Shown here piece after piece: positions 36,830 through 48,700 of a DNA stretch of 64,000 bases; position 1 is the first letter of the stretch, and every line of letters begins with the position of its first letter. Origin of the DNA: Crossaster papposus. Lineage: Eukaryota > Echinodermata > Asteroidea > Velatida > Solasteridae. Made by a program: the position numbers and the translations under genes. Below the pieces are notes generated by a model. That model worked only from the letters and a program-made list of their open reading frames with translations, made no database searches and was not told the origin of the DNA. The stretch is taken from the NCBI GenBank assembly GCA_037893245.1, contig JBAIAA010000534.1:620001-684000 (forward strand), read 5' to 3'.

Positions 36830-39760
36830 CATAGTCTTATTCTAAACCTGCCATTGGGGGAATAATCTAGTCAGGGTGTTGGCATCAAAGCTGACTGAGA
36901 TCAACATTATGATTTCATGAGATTGGACAAACTCCTGCAAAGTGGGTTTGTAGGGTAACCTCCTTAACCAAAACAGCCAGGTTATAAATCTTGGCATGGA
37001 AGTGGAAGGGTTGCACACCTTGATGGACTAGGACTTTTTACAAAGTTCTATTTATCCTTAAAGGTAATATGCACTTGCATAGATATATTTAGCCTGGTGT
37101 TGGGTTAAGACACAGTGAATAGGCATACATTTACTTTCTTTTGTTTGAACAAATCTGACCGAGTTGTGGGGACATTTTGGGCCTCCAGTAAAAGGTTCTA
37201 GAAGAGGAATTGGGTTAGGGTATAACAAAGGAAAATGGAGAAGACAAATTAGGGTGATGTTGACAGTTTTAGGTCGAAAGAATTTTCATAGTTTGAGTTT
37301 AGAGAGATTTTCCTTAAGCACATGAACCCCATAACGTCATAGGTGTACTAAAAGTGTGTTGACAGAAGTCCTTATTCTTTTTTGGCACATGTACAAATAA
37401 ATACACATGTACATGATTATCATGAGTGTGTCTTGTGCATGTATACATAAAGTGTACTGTAGAGGTACTTACACATGTACTGTGCCTAATTAAATATGAA
37501 TTGGAACAAAAATGTATGTGTCCCTTCAAAAATATGTATCTTTCAATCTGGAGTGCATTGTAAATGTGTGTGGGCAATGATTGAATTTCAGAAGTGATTA
37601 ACTTGAACATGTCTTAATGATGCCTACTCATCTGAACTGAACTCCTTGAAAATATTCAGCTTTTCAGGGTCACCGAGCATGCTCAGATGTTCCTGGTTAA
37701 GGTGGCCATCCCATGCATGCCATAGTTTAGTAAATGTTGATGTTAAAACAGGGCAGGAAAAAAAACCACTTGCGCTTTCAACGAAGTGAAATGTATTATT
37801 TGTGTAATGACAGTGTACTTGTATTTGTATAATCTGGTGCCCAAGGCCACTGGGTTCGCTGGTGGCTTGTGACTTGTGGAAATTGTATTGTCATGGAAAT
37901 CAGTTTCCAGTTAAAAATAAATAATGAATTGCAAAAAGGTTAGAGAACAAAAACAGATCATTATGGGTCTACCATTATTGTACATGTACCATGTAGTGCG
38001 GAATACTGGTTGAAATGATGCAGGACTACACATGTTTGCTCACGTGAATCTAGGTGGGGGTAAGCTCTGATTCCTGAATAAGATTTGTTTCGGCTTTCTT
38101 TTGTCATTTTCTTTAAGTATTGTTAAAGGCCCACAAACATTAATTAGTTTCATTTGAACGATCCTTTTGATGAAAATTTACCATGTTGTGGAATGGGGCC
38201 AAGCTGATTACTTGGCACAAGTGAGGCCTGGTGTACATTGTGTGTGCCATTGATGCATATCATTTGCACATGTGGTTCTCATATTAGCAAACAGTCAAGA
38301 GCCAGACATGTACATTGTACATGTAGCCTATTTGTACATTAAGAACTTGTTGTGTCTGTGAAGAAGCTATGACCTGTGTGTGTGTGTAATTGATGGGTTG
38401 AGCCTGCCTGCGACACAAACCAGGCACCCTGTTTCAAATTCCTTGCTCATTTGTTGCTGACTCAGTATTAATAGATCTTTATCTTTTACTTTCAAGAGTT
38501 TTTCAGTGGGTGTCTTAACTCACTACAGCTTGTTGTTTGTAGGGACCCAATTGTGGGTGGTACTCCTGTTCCCAAAGCTCACAGCACAAGCCATGTCAAC
38601 TGGTCCTCGCTTTGTTTTAAAATCACACCTGTACACTAAAAGTTGACAAAACGTAATTGAATTTCCCTCTTTGGTTGGAATTTTTGTGATAGTATCAAAC
38701 CAAAAGTGCCTTTGTGCCTTTAATTGGAAGTAGCCTGGTACAATAACTTCAAGGTTCCAACAACATATCATCTATAAACATCCAGATAAGTAGAGAACTG
38801 TTTAATATAAACAAGAACCTTTTGGGCTTTGTTAAACCTTTTTTTTAACGGACATGTTATTGCTGGAGTAATGATTACAGAATTGGTGGGGATCTCGAAA
38901 ACAAGGAAAGATGGTCTGGGATTTAATGGCAGCCACACAGTGTAGAGGTATGGCATCCATTTCACCTGGTATGAAGTTTTATTGAAATGATCGTAAATCA
39001 CACATCCCTATTAGACAAAGGCGACTGGTTGTCTGACCAGGGTTGCCCAAGTCTGTCACTTATTACTCTATCAAATGGTTATCTGTTTAAACATATAGAG
39101 GTTTAAACAAAGGCCAGGAAGGATCTAGTTTAGTCCTGCTGACGAGCCAATTATTAGTCCAAAATAGTGATTCCTTTCACATGTACAGCACCTTTTGTGA
39201 GGCAGTTTATATATGAAGTAGATGCATTTCTTAATGTTTAGTTTCGAAAGACGTACCGGTATTTCAATTTCTTTGTGCATGTGTCGGTACTATTATTTAC
39301 TTACGTTGCAACACCCTTTTATGTCTATTTCGCCTGTTTGAAGTTGTTGCCCAGTGGTGTCGGTGTCAAATGGTCCCAGTTTGTTCACATACATTTGTAG
39401 TTGTACAAACTTGTTTACTAAAACCCCTTTTTTTCCCAGTTGTTTTTGATGTTTGCTATATGACCCTCCTTATTGCATCCAATAACTCATCATTTAAAAG
39501 CCCGCACCTGTTTCTGAGTAATGCTACTCCTGGGGATATGGACCCATGAAGGATTAATGTGAGAGAAGAAATGTCTGAAATTCCTGTCCAGAAATGGGGG
39601 TTGATGGCTTTGTGTGATACTGACATATCACTCTGGTGTCAGAAAGAAACTCCAATGGAAAAGGAAGGTCATAGATTGATTTATAATATTCTTTGTGGAT
39701 TTCTTTTGTTGTGGGATAAAAGACAGATCTTTGTTGACCTATATGAAAACAAATGCAGTT

Positions 39761-39957
39761 CTGCAAATGGTGGCATACATGTATATCATTACTGGATTGA
39801 CTGCAAATGTTGGCATACATGTATCATTATACGGGATTGACTGCAAATGTTGGCATATCATTATACGGGATTTACCGTACTGCAAATGTTGGCATTTCAT
39901 ATCCAAAAATTACCATAACTGGATTAACTGCAAATGTTAGCATATTATTACTGGATG
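39761..39957. repeat. ~40-bp tandem repeat, five copies
   Basis: CTGCAAATG-TTGGCAT words start at 39761, 39801, 39841, 39880 and 39928, giving spacings of 40, 40, 39 and 48. Each unit also carries a CATTAT-(A)C-GGATT-like tail. Identity is highest between units 2 and 3. Confidence 0.85.
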
Positions 39958-40821
39958 TCTGTTCTAATGTATGTATAAGCACCAAGTCTTTATGGTGCTT
40001 TTCACAATATGCAAAAGTTCAACTTAAGAGTTGGACAACCCCTTCTCCCCTCCCCCCTCCCCTCCCCCCTCTCTCGGATCAGTTGATGCAAGCCCCAGCT
40101 TAAAGAAAGGACAAGAGGGGCTTGTGCACTGTCTAGGAGGTGTACAATGTACATCGTTTTGTGTTATGCAGATCATCTTGTCATGGAATCCTGCTGGTTT
40201 CAGGGTTGCTTGCCCTGATCAGCACTGGAGGGCTACAGGTGTGCCTGTACAGCAGGTCTCACAAGTGACTTTGCATTGATTTTTGTCCAGGATAATTGCC
40301 TGTTGCCTATTCCCAACATGTGTGTGTCGCCTTGGCTACCCTGACTTCAAGGGGAGAAACGGGTTAAGGGGAGCATGTTTTAATCCTGTTCATTTGGTTT
40401 GGGATGCATCACTGCAGACTGGTGAAGGCTGAATGTGTTTTTGTTTTTTATCCCTGACCATTCACAGGTGTACAATGTACTTGCCTGATTCCCTGGTATT
40501 TGTGTCATCACTGGTAGATGTTCTCTTGCGGAAGTACATGTACATATGCAATCTTGACTGTTTTTCCTGGTTGACCTAATTATCTGGTGTGTTCTTATTT
40601 CTTACGGTGAAATAAATTATATCCGGTTTCTTTAGAGGTTTGTCACTGGATATGAGACAGATACAAATTAGATTTGTCTTCTTCAATCAGTCATCTAGTA
40701 AATTATTTAGCAGTTCATGTGCGGACGGCAATGTTAGTCGCATTAACATAGCTCCTTCTCTTTCCCCCAATTTCATCCATCTTTCCCTATGATGTGACGG
40801 AGCCCTTCTTCTGATCGTTCC

Positions 40822-40838
40822 CTCTCTCTCTCTCTCTC
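40822..40838. repeat. (CT)8 microsatellite
   Basis: Short uninterrupted CT run. Confidence 0.9.
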
Positions 40839-41007
40839 CAAATGACTCTCATCTTCATTCCTTCGAGGGCACCGTCCAACTCGTAAAGCTTACCTGTAAT
40901 TTATCTGTTAAATGAATCAATTTGGTCTCATTAGTACCGAACGGAGTGAACCCTAGCAAGATTCCAGGTCAGATGATTATTAATAAGTTTGGAGATGCCG
41001 TTAAGGT

Positions 41008-41028
41008 CCCCCCCCCCCCCCCCCCCCC
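41008..41028 (+). repeat. poly(C) tract, 21 bases
   Basis: C21. This is the last long G/C homopolymer before the ZFHX exon; none of 10 or more follows until 58272. Confidence 0.95.
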
Positions 41029-42603
41029 AGCATTTTTTCTCTTTGACATGCACTTACAAGTCTGTTCTAATTGCCAAGTGACTTCCATCATGTGACCCAC
41101 TTTATTCACTAGACTGGGATCGGTTTTTGACCTGTCAGTGCTTCGGCGGTGATTTAAAAGGGTAATATGTGTGTTCAAAGCTCTGAAAGTTACGATGAAT
41201 TGCAATTGAAGCCAATTACCGGCACTGTCTCTGGGATTAACTATTCTGTGTTGTATAGTGACCAGTCATAATTTTTTTTGTTTATTTATAGTCCTTATAA
41301 AAAGAAATTAAGGCCATCTTCAAATAGAGTTTGACGTGGTTAAAAGTTTGCGACAGATATGACTTGAATGTAAGACGAGGAAGGTAAGCATTCTTACCTT
41401 CCAAGGGTTTTTTAAAGACTTTTTCAGACATTAATTTTAGACATTAATTTATTAAAGAAAATGGCTGTTGTAACTCGAACATCTGTCTCGTTAATTTGTG
41501 GATTTTTTTTTTTACATGAATAAATGAACAGGATTGTAATGAACAAAATTAGCATATTTAATCCAGCATACATGTACATGTAGATCATAAAGCTTGCTCA
41601 TTAAACCCTTATCAACCCAAAGCACTCGCTTTTTATCAGGTGAATGAATTTGTCCTTTTAGGAAACAAAATTAAAATAAAATAAAAACAGCATTGCTCTC
41701 ATGATACTTCAAACAGCAGAGACGCGCTTTATACAAATGTAGAAGCTTTTCTTTTTAACATGAATATGATTTGAATTCCAAATGTCGCATACGTGTAGCA
41801 TTTATTTCCTGAGCTTATTGCATGTTCTCTAATTGGGGAAAGGTGCGATACAGTTCTGTACGTGGTTTGAGAGAAACACATGTCAAATGACACCTACATG
41901 TGTACGTAGATGTTTGACACTGAATAGACTGTGTGGAATTTTGTGACTTCAGACCTAGTTGAATACATGTATGTTCTTAATGTCACGAGGCCTCAATGGA
42001 TTTAAGTAATATATGTATCTAACATTTATTGTCTGTCCTTAAAGCAATATAGCATTGCCGGTAATCCACCAACAGTGCATTTAAAGTACCTGGGGACGAG
42101 CTGGTTAATATTATTACTCCTTGGGTCCAAACAGCATTTTTGTTCAATTTAAATGTTCACAATATGTGACCTGTCTCAAAGACATGATGAAAAATATGTC
42201 CTTCTAGTTGTTTTATTTGTTATGCTTGCCTCTTCAGCTTCACATGCATTATTTAATAGTTTCTGTGAGAAGCTCAAATTTCATCTTCAAACTCTATCAG
42301 ACTTTCTACTACCTCAACAAATTGATCTGCTTTTGTTTTAACAAGTTCTTTGTCAATTTTCAACAAGTGAATCTGGTTTAAACACATGTTGCCATGGTTA
42401 GTGTTCATGGCCAATAAGCAGATCTAAAAGCCTTTGCAGTCATCAACCTTGTACACCAGACTGAACACTTTATTCAATCAGACCAAAAAGTGTGGAGGAA
42501 GTAATTTTCACATGGCAAATTGTTGTTGAGGGTAATGAAGTGGCTGATCTTAAGAGCTTCCTCAGGGTGAAATCTAAAGCTTCATGACAAGTAAATGTTC
42601 TTT

Positions 42604-42628
42604 TCTTTTCTCTTTTTTGTTTGTGCAG
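42604..42628 (+). promoter_or_regulatory. 3' splice site in front of the ZFHX coding exon
   Basis: An uninterrupted pyrimidine-rich stretch (TCTTTTCTCTTTTTTGTTTG) is followed by TGCAG, with AG at 42627-42628. An in-frame TGA at 42686-42688 lies between this site and the start codon, so the protein must start within this exon. Confidence 0.75.
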
Positions 42629-42652
42629 ATGATGGAGAGAAACAAGCAGTGA
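42629..42652 (+). other. uORF 1 in the 5' leader
   Basis: If the exon begins right after the AG at 42628, its first six bases are ATGATG, opening a 7-codon frame (MMERNKQ) ending at TGA 42650-42652. The second ATG has A at -3. With the 64-nt exon upstream, the first ATG would also have A at -3. It ends 42 nt before the main start, allowing reinitiation. Confidence 0.45.
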
Positions 42653-42687
42653 GAAGATTTGTCACCCTCTGCACTCATCCTACCCTG

Positions 42688-42708
42688 ATGCATCATGACG
42701 GCCATTGA
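42688..42708 (+). other. uORF 2 overlapping the main start codon
   Basis: ATG at 42688 with C at -3 (weak context) opens a 6-codon frame (MHHDGH) that runs across the main ATG at 42695 and stops at 42706-42708. The main ATG has A at -3, so scanning ribosomes would often bypass uORF 2. Regulatory effect is inferred. Confidence 0.45.
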
Positions 42709-45700
42709 GCAGAACACAATGGGTGACATCGGGGAGTTTCCCGACCAGCCACTGCAAGACAGAAAGATGATGAATGAGAAAATAGCCAACAATCTGATAA
42801 AGGACAACATCCAGCCATTTGGGATGGACAAGGCACTGTGCAGTAATCTTAAGACTGCTGGAGGAGACCTGGAAGACGCGGGAGATGATGAAGACATTAA
42901 AATCAATGGTGATTCGAAATCCGAAGATGGCGAATCACAGCATCGACTTGAAAACGGACCACGAAAGGAAAATGGACCTCCGGAGAATGTAGCGTGTTCA
43001 GAATGCCGTGGACGATTCACCAGTTTACAAACATACATGGAACATCGATGCAAAGCCTCCAAATTTTCCTGTCGACAAAAGAACGAGAGTGTTGAAGAGT
43101 GCGACACGGCTGGTGAAAGCGATGGTGCCGTATCGTTTAGTGGAGATGAAAGCGAACTCAGTGACATGGAGAATTTTGAGGGTGAGATTGTTTATAGGCC
43201 CGACGGGTCTGCCTATCTCGTTGATGGATCAGAGCTGTCAGATAATGAAAGTGCCCAACACCGGCCAATGGACCCACCGAGTGTTGACCGGCAGCCATTA
43301 AAGGACACCGGCAATATGTCTGCCTACCCAGGCATTGTTAACTCCCTGCATGTACCTGCCTACATGACCGTCGGCAACCTGGCACAGTTCAGCATGGGAC
43401 AGCTTGCCACTCCTATAGTGCACAGCTTCCGCGTGTATGACGTTAGAACAGGCAAAGAAAATGACCAAGAAAGCACAGAGACTAAGCCGCAGGAGGATGA
43501 GTATCATTCTGTCGGCGAGAATGCTGTGGAGGGCCATGGTAAGCCCATCCTCATGTGTTTCCTGTGCAAACTGTCCTTTGGATTTGCTAAGTCCTTTGTC
43601 GCCCATGCAAGCAATGAACACAAATTGACTCTCAATGAGGAGGAGAGAAAAATCATGGCCCGCAAAGGCCAGTCAGCTATTGTACAGGGTCTTGGTAAGG
43701 AAAAGATCCCCCTGTTGTCCTTCCTTGAAGCCACTGCCATCAAATCACAGCCCAGCCATCTACCAAATTTCAAACACACACCACCTTCCAGTGATTATTT
43801 GCAATCTGTGTTTCCATCAGCAACATCGTCAGTTAGCTATGTGTACCCTGTAAACGTCACCATCAGTACTAGCTCTCCCCTCACTACCACTGTCACGGCT
43901 ACCTCATCTCGCACTTCACAACAAGATAGTGTTGTGGATGCTGATGTTGACACTGGCTCTGGTAGTGAAGGACTGAATGCACTGGAAAAACATGCACCAC
44001 CCGGTCTCCTTGCGATCGCCAAAAGCGAGACTGATTCTTCAGGACCAAATAGGGACAATACTGTTTCTCTTGATAATGAAAACAATACTAAAAAAGTTGT
44101 AGATATGCCAAGTGCTGAACAATCTGAAATAATCAACGAGAACAGAAAGTCCACAGAAACTACCGAAGGGCTATTTGCACTGAAAAAAGACGGTTTCAAA
44201 CTGTTGGCTGAAACTGCACTGGAAACTTCAAATCCGAGTTATCCAACAAAATACCTGGAGCCAAGGAAGGCAGATGTAAGACAAAGCCCTAGTCCAAGCA
44301 CCAGTTCGAACTGTCAGACACCCCATCAACAAGAGGCTGAATCTTCTTACCCAGGGAGCTTAGCTGAAGAGAGCCCCTCCTCACGACCAAGCAGTCGAGA
44401 TACCTATACCCCCTCTGATTGCTGTGCTTCCATCGGGAGAAACTCCAGTAGTGTGGAGTGTCCAAAGTGTGACATGATTCTGGGCTCGTCCCGCTCTCTA
44501 GGTGGGCACATGACTATGATGCACTCCCGAAACTCCTGCAAGACACTGAAATGCCCCAAATGCAACTGGCACTACAAATACCAGCAGACACTTGAAGCAC
44601 ATATGAAAGAAAAGCACCCAGAGAGCGAGTCCAAATGTCCCTATTGTGAGACCAATCAGACCCATCCACGGCTGTCTCGTGGTGAAACATACACGTGCGG
44701 GTACAAGCCATACCGCTGTGATATCTGCAATTATTCCACTACAACCAAGGGTAACCTAAGTATTCATATGCAGTCAGATAAGCATCTAAACAACGTTCAA
44801 GAGCTGCAAAATGGCAGTGACCAGTTATTTATGCATACCGCCAAAGTAGGAGCTGAGATGCCTCCAACATTGTCCTCCACCTCTTCAACCAAAGCTAAGC
44901 CAAAGCATACGTGGCGATGCGATGTGTGTGATTATGAGACCAACGTGGCACGCAATCTTCGCATCCATATGACTAGTGAGAAGCACATCCACAACATGAT
45001 GGCCATCCAGCAGAATGTCAGTCAAATGCAGAGAGAAATGCAGACAAACCTGACCGGCTTCCAACCCGAGGAGTCCATGTACATGTACATGGCCCAGAAT
45101 ATGCTCCCAATCATGGCCCAAGGAGCTGAGGGTGTGGACATGCAGAGCATGATGAACTATAATTATGACCCAGCAGCTTACGCAGCTATGATGGGCAGCA
45201 TGGCTCTTGGTGTTGCTCCAAGCCCTGACCAGGCACGGATGCAGGAAGAGCAAGCTACCAGTACCGGTAGTGTCTCACCAGATGACCTACAGAACAACGA
45301 ACCCCTGAGGTTGTACCAATGCTCTGTCTGCAACAAGTTCAGCACTGATTGTCTGGGCACACTGCAGCATCACATCTCACTGGATCGTAGCGAGCCAAAT
45401 GAGGAGCTATGGCGCATCATAATTGGGGATGTGCAGCAGTGTGCTCTCTGCAACTACACTACCCAGGTGAAAGCCAATTTCCAGCTCCATATGAAGACCG
45501 ATAAACACCAGCAGAAACTGCAGCTGTTCAACCACATCAGAGAAGGAGGCAAGCAAAATGAGTGGCGGCTGAAGTACATGAATGTTGGCAACCCGATTCA
45601 GCTTCGTTGCAATGCCTGTGATTACTACACGTATAGCACAGACAAGCTTCACACCCACACCCACAGTAGTAACTACCGCCATGAAACAAGCATGAAGCTC

Positions 45701-48700
45701 TTCCGGCACCTGCAGAAAATCAACATCACCATCAACCCCGAATCTCGCACCTTCCACTGCCCCCTTTGCAACTACTCCACCAAAGCCAAACTCAACTTAA
45801 TACAGCATGTCCAATCTTTGCAGCACATTAAGAATGAGGAAAAGTTGACCAAAGCTTCGCCAAAGGAAGGGTTGACACCTGATGGTGCTTTAGATCTTTC
45901 AAGGAAAGACAGACCATCACCAACATCTACTGCCTCTACATCAAGGGACCAAGATAAAGAAAGTGGAGAGACCGAAACCAAACGTCCCAAATTACCTCAG
46001 GAGAGTTCTTCATCAGGGAGACCCAGAGCAGAATCTCGCAGTAACCCAAACACTACTCAGATATATTCCTGTCCTTATTGTAAATACAGCAGCATCGATC
46101 AGCAGCGTATATCAGCCCATGTGGTGTCCCAACACAGTATCAAACCTCAGCCAATTTTGCGTTGCCCCCTGTGTCAGGAAGTCTGCACCAACAAGATTAA
46201 TCTGGAGGTCCACCTCATGGATGCTCACAGTGTCTCCCGGGAGTGCATGCAACGATTGATGTTGACCAGTGAATGGGTGATGCCAACTACTGCCACCCCT
46301 CCAGCTACCACACTACCATTCATTCAAGGTACCAATCCTGCAATGGAAGCATTGGCACAGGCTGGCCTGAAGCCTCCCCCTGCTGAATCACCAGCACCAC
46401 CCTCTATAGACCAAATGAAGATGGAATTGCATGAAAAACCAGCACGCGAATCTCCAGGACCTTCGAGCGACACAGAGAGTACAGATACATACCGCTGCCA
46501 GAAGTGTCATCTTGTATTCGCCAACATCGATCAACTCTATGCCCACCAGGACCAAAGCTGTCCCCTAACTGAGCAGGACACGCCAGGTGGACCCGGTTTT
46601 CTCTGCTGGAAGAAAGGTTGTAACCAGTATTTCAAAACTGCCTCTGCACTTCAGATGCATTTCAAGGAGATCCATGCCAAACGTCAGCAGTCTGCCAGTT
46701 CTGAACGCCACATGTACAAGTTCCGCTGCACCCAATGTAGCCTTGCTTTTAAAACCGAAGAAAAGCTGAACAATCACATGCAGTATCACCTGCTGCGTGC
46801 TGCTACTAAATGTCCTGTGTGCCAGCGCATGTTCCGCTCAGTTCCTGCCCTACAAAATCACATTGAGACATCACATCAGGAACTGAGCAATGCCGAGTTG
46901 CTTCAGTACTATAATTTAGTATCAAATGGAGACATGGTACCACCATCCAAACCTGTTGAGGATTCCCCTGGCTGCGATGAATTTCCCAATGTAAATGAGC
47001 AGGTTGATCGCTTAGATCCATCACAAGACGAGAGTCGGATGGAGTCTGAATCTATAGATGGAACCATTGATAGTTCTGACGCCGGTAAAGATGATGCGAG
47101 TCGACAGGTAGAGACTCCCAACAGCCAGGAAGTTGATAGTCTTTCTGAGGATGGGAGTCAAGATGAGAGCAAGTACATTGATGACGGTTCTTACTCTGAT
47201 CCCGTCCGAAAGTACAAATGCCATAGATGTCGGTTGGGTTTCATGCGTCAGAGTGAGCTGAGCAGCCACAATAAAACAATGATGCATCGTAAAGGTGACC
47301 GTAGCTTGACTGCCTTCCAACTCCAGAGATACTGGGATCCCAACCGCCCATACAAGTGTGATGTATGCAAAGAATCCTTTACTCAGAAGAACATCCTGTT
47401 GGTGCATTACAACTCTGTGTCTCACCTTCATAAACTGAAGCAGAGTTTGAATGAACCCACCGAAACCGAGGCTTCAGCTGAAACTGGTGATGGGAAGCCA
47501 TATCGATGTAACTTGTGTAAAGTTGCCTACAGTCAAGCAACCACGTTAGAAACACACATGCGTTCTGTACTGCATCAGAGCAGGGCAGCCAAACAAGAGG
47601 TCCAAGGCACTAGTATGGAGAGGGAAGAAGCTACTCTTGAACAGAACGGTCCTGTGGAAAATGGTGAACTTACTTCCCCAAAACCTCCAGGATACTCGAC
47701 TCCCCAGCAGCTACAAGAAATGCAGGCACAACAGCTCCAACAAGCTCAAGCAGCCCAACAGATGCAGCTTCAGATGCAACAAATACAACTCCACCAGTTA
47801 CAGCAACTACAGCAGGCTCAGCTTCAACATTTTCTGCAGCAGCAGGGTGTTACCCAGATTCAGTCCGAGGCTGCTCAGCAATTGCAGGCTGAGCTAGCAC
47901 TTGCAACATTGGCAGGATTCCCTCCAGGTATGATGCTACAACCTGGGCAGATGCTTCCTCAGCCATGTGTCTACAGCTGTAATACATGCTCCTCTGTCTT
48001 TGTGAGCCAGGAGGCACTTGCACAGCATCAACAGACACAATGTAGAGGTGGACCATCTTCGGAAAGTGCAACTACTCCAGCAACACCTCCGACGACCCCT
48101 AAACCCAGTATTCCTGAGGCTTCCATTAATCACCCAAGACGGATTCGGACATCACAAGTGCAACGAAAGCTTCTTGAAAGTTATGGCTTTGACCTTGTAC
48201 AACAGTTTAATGAATTTGCTCAGGGTTTACCAGCCAGCATTGCCCAGGAAGACAAATTCTACTGCAGTGAATGCTCCAAGGAGTTTTCCAGTATCTTTGT
48301 CTACAAAGCTCATCTGGAAGAGCTTCACAAGAAGGTTTTAACCATCAAAGAAATTGAGATGTATTCAAAGAAATTTAAAGAAGAGCTGTTGGAGAACTAT
48401 TTTGAAGATGAAAAGGACAACACAGAAAATGATAAGCAAGATGTAGAAGATAAGCCAAGTGAGAAGCAAATTGAGCAAAATGGAGAAGTCAAAGAGGAAC
48501 CAAATACTGATGGGTTGGCTCACACTCAGATGACAGAGGAACAGCACATGGCAGCCCAACTTGCTGCAGTGCAATATCTCCATCAAACACAACAGGGTCA
48601 GTTGTCTGCATCTCAGTCTATGCCCCCTCCTCCTCCACCACAAATGCTATTGTCGGGTGCATTCCCCTTGTCCATGATGCAGTCCATGCAGCCATTGCCC

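Larger units (their letters stand above)
22587..42628 (+). other. presumed 5'-UTR intron of the ZFHX gene (~20 kb)
   Basis: The span starts with the donor GTAAGT at 22587 and ends with the acceptor TTTTTTGTTTGTGCAG at 42628. No protein-coding exon was recognised inside. It holds two SINEs, MITE fragments, minisatellites, more than ten G or C homopolymers and several candidate enhancers, listed separately. Sub-stretches not listed (for example 22600-24740, 26050-27610, 32800-34100, 37100-39760, 39960-42600) show only AT-rich single-copy DNA, TACATGTA words and short simple runs. Confidence 0.4.

Noticed and set aside
1-42600. CRISPR arrays, rRNA genes, LTR or polymerase-bearing elements
   Set aside because: Looked for and not found: the tandem repeats have no unique spacers, and no long frames with transposase or reverse-transcriptase motifs occur.
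42574-43167. A 197-codon minus-strand frame and many other frames overlapping 42695-53059
   Set aside because: Shadows of the ZFHX coding sequence in other frames; none has domain similarity.
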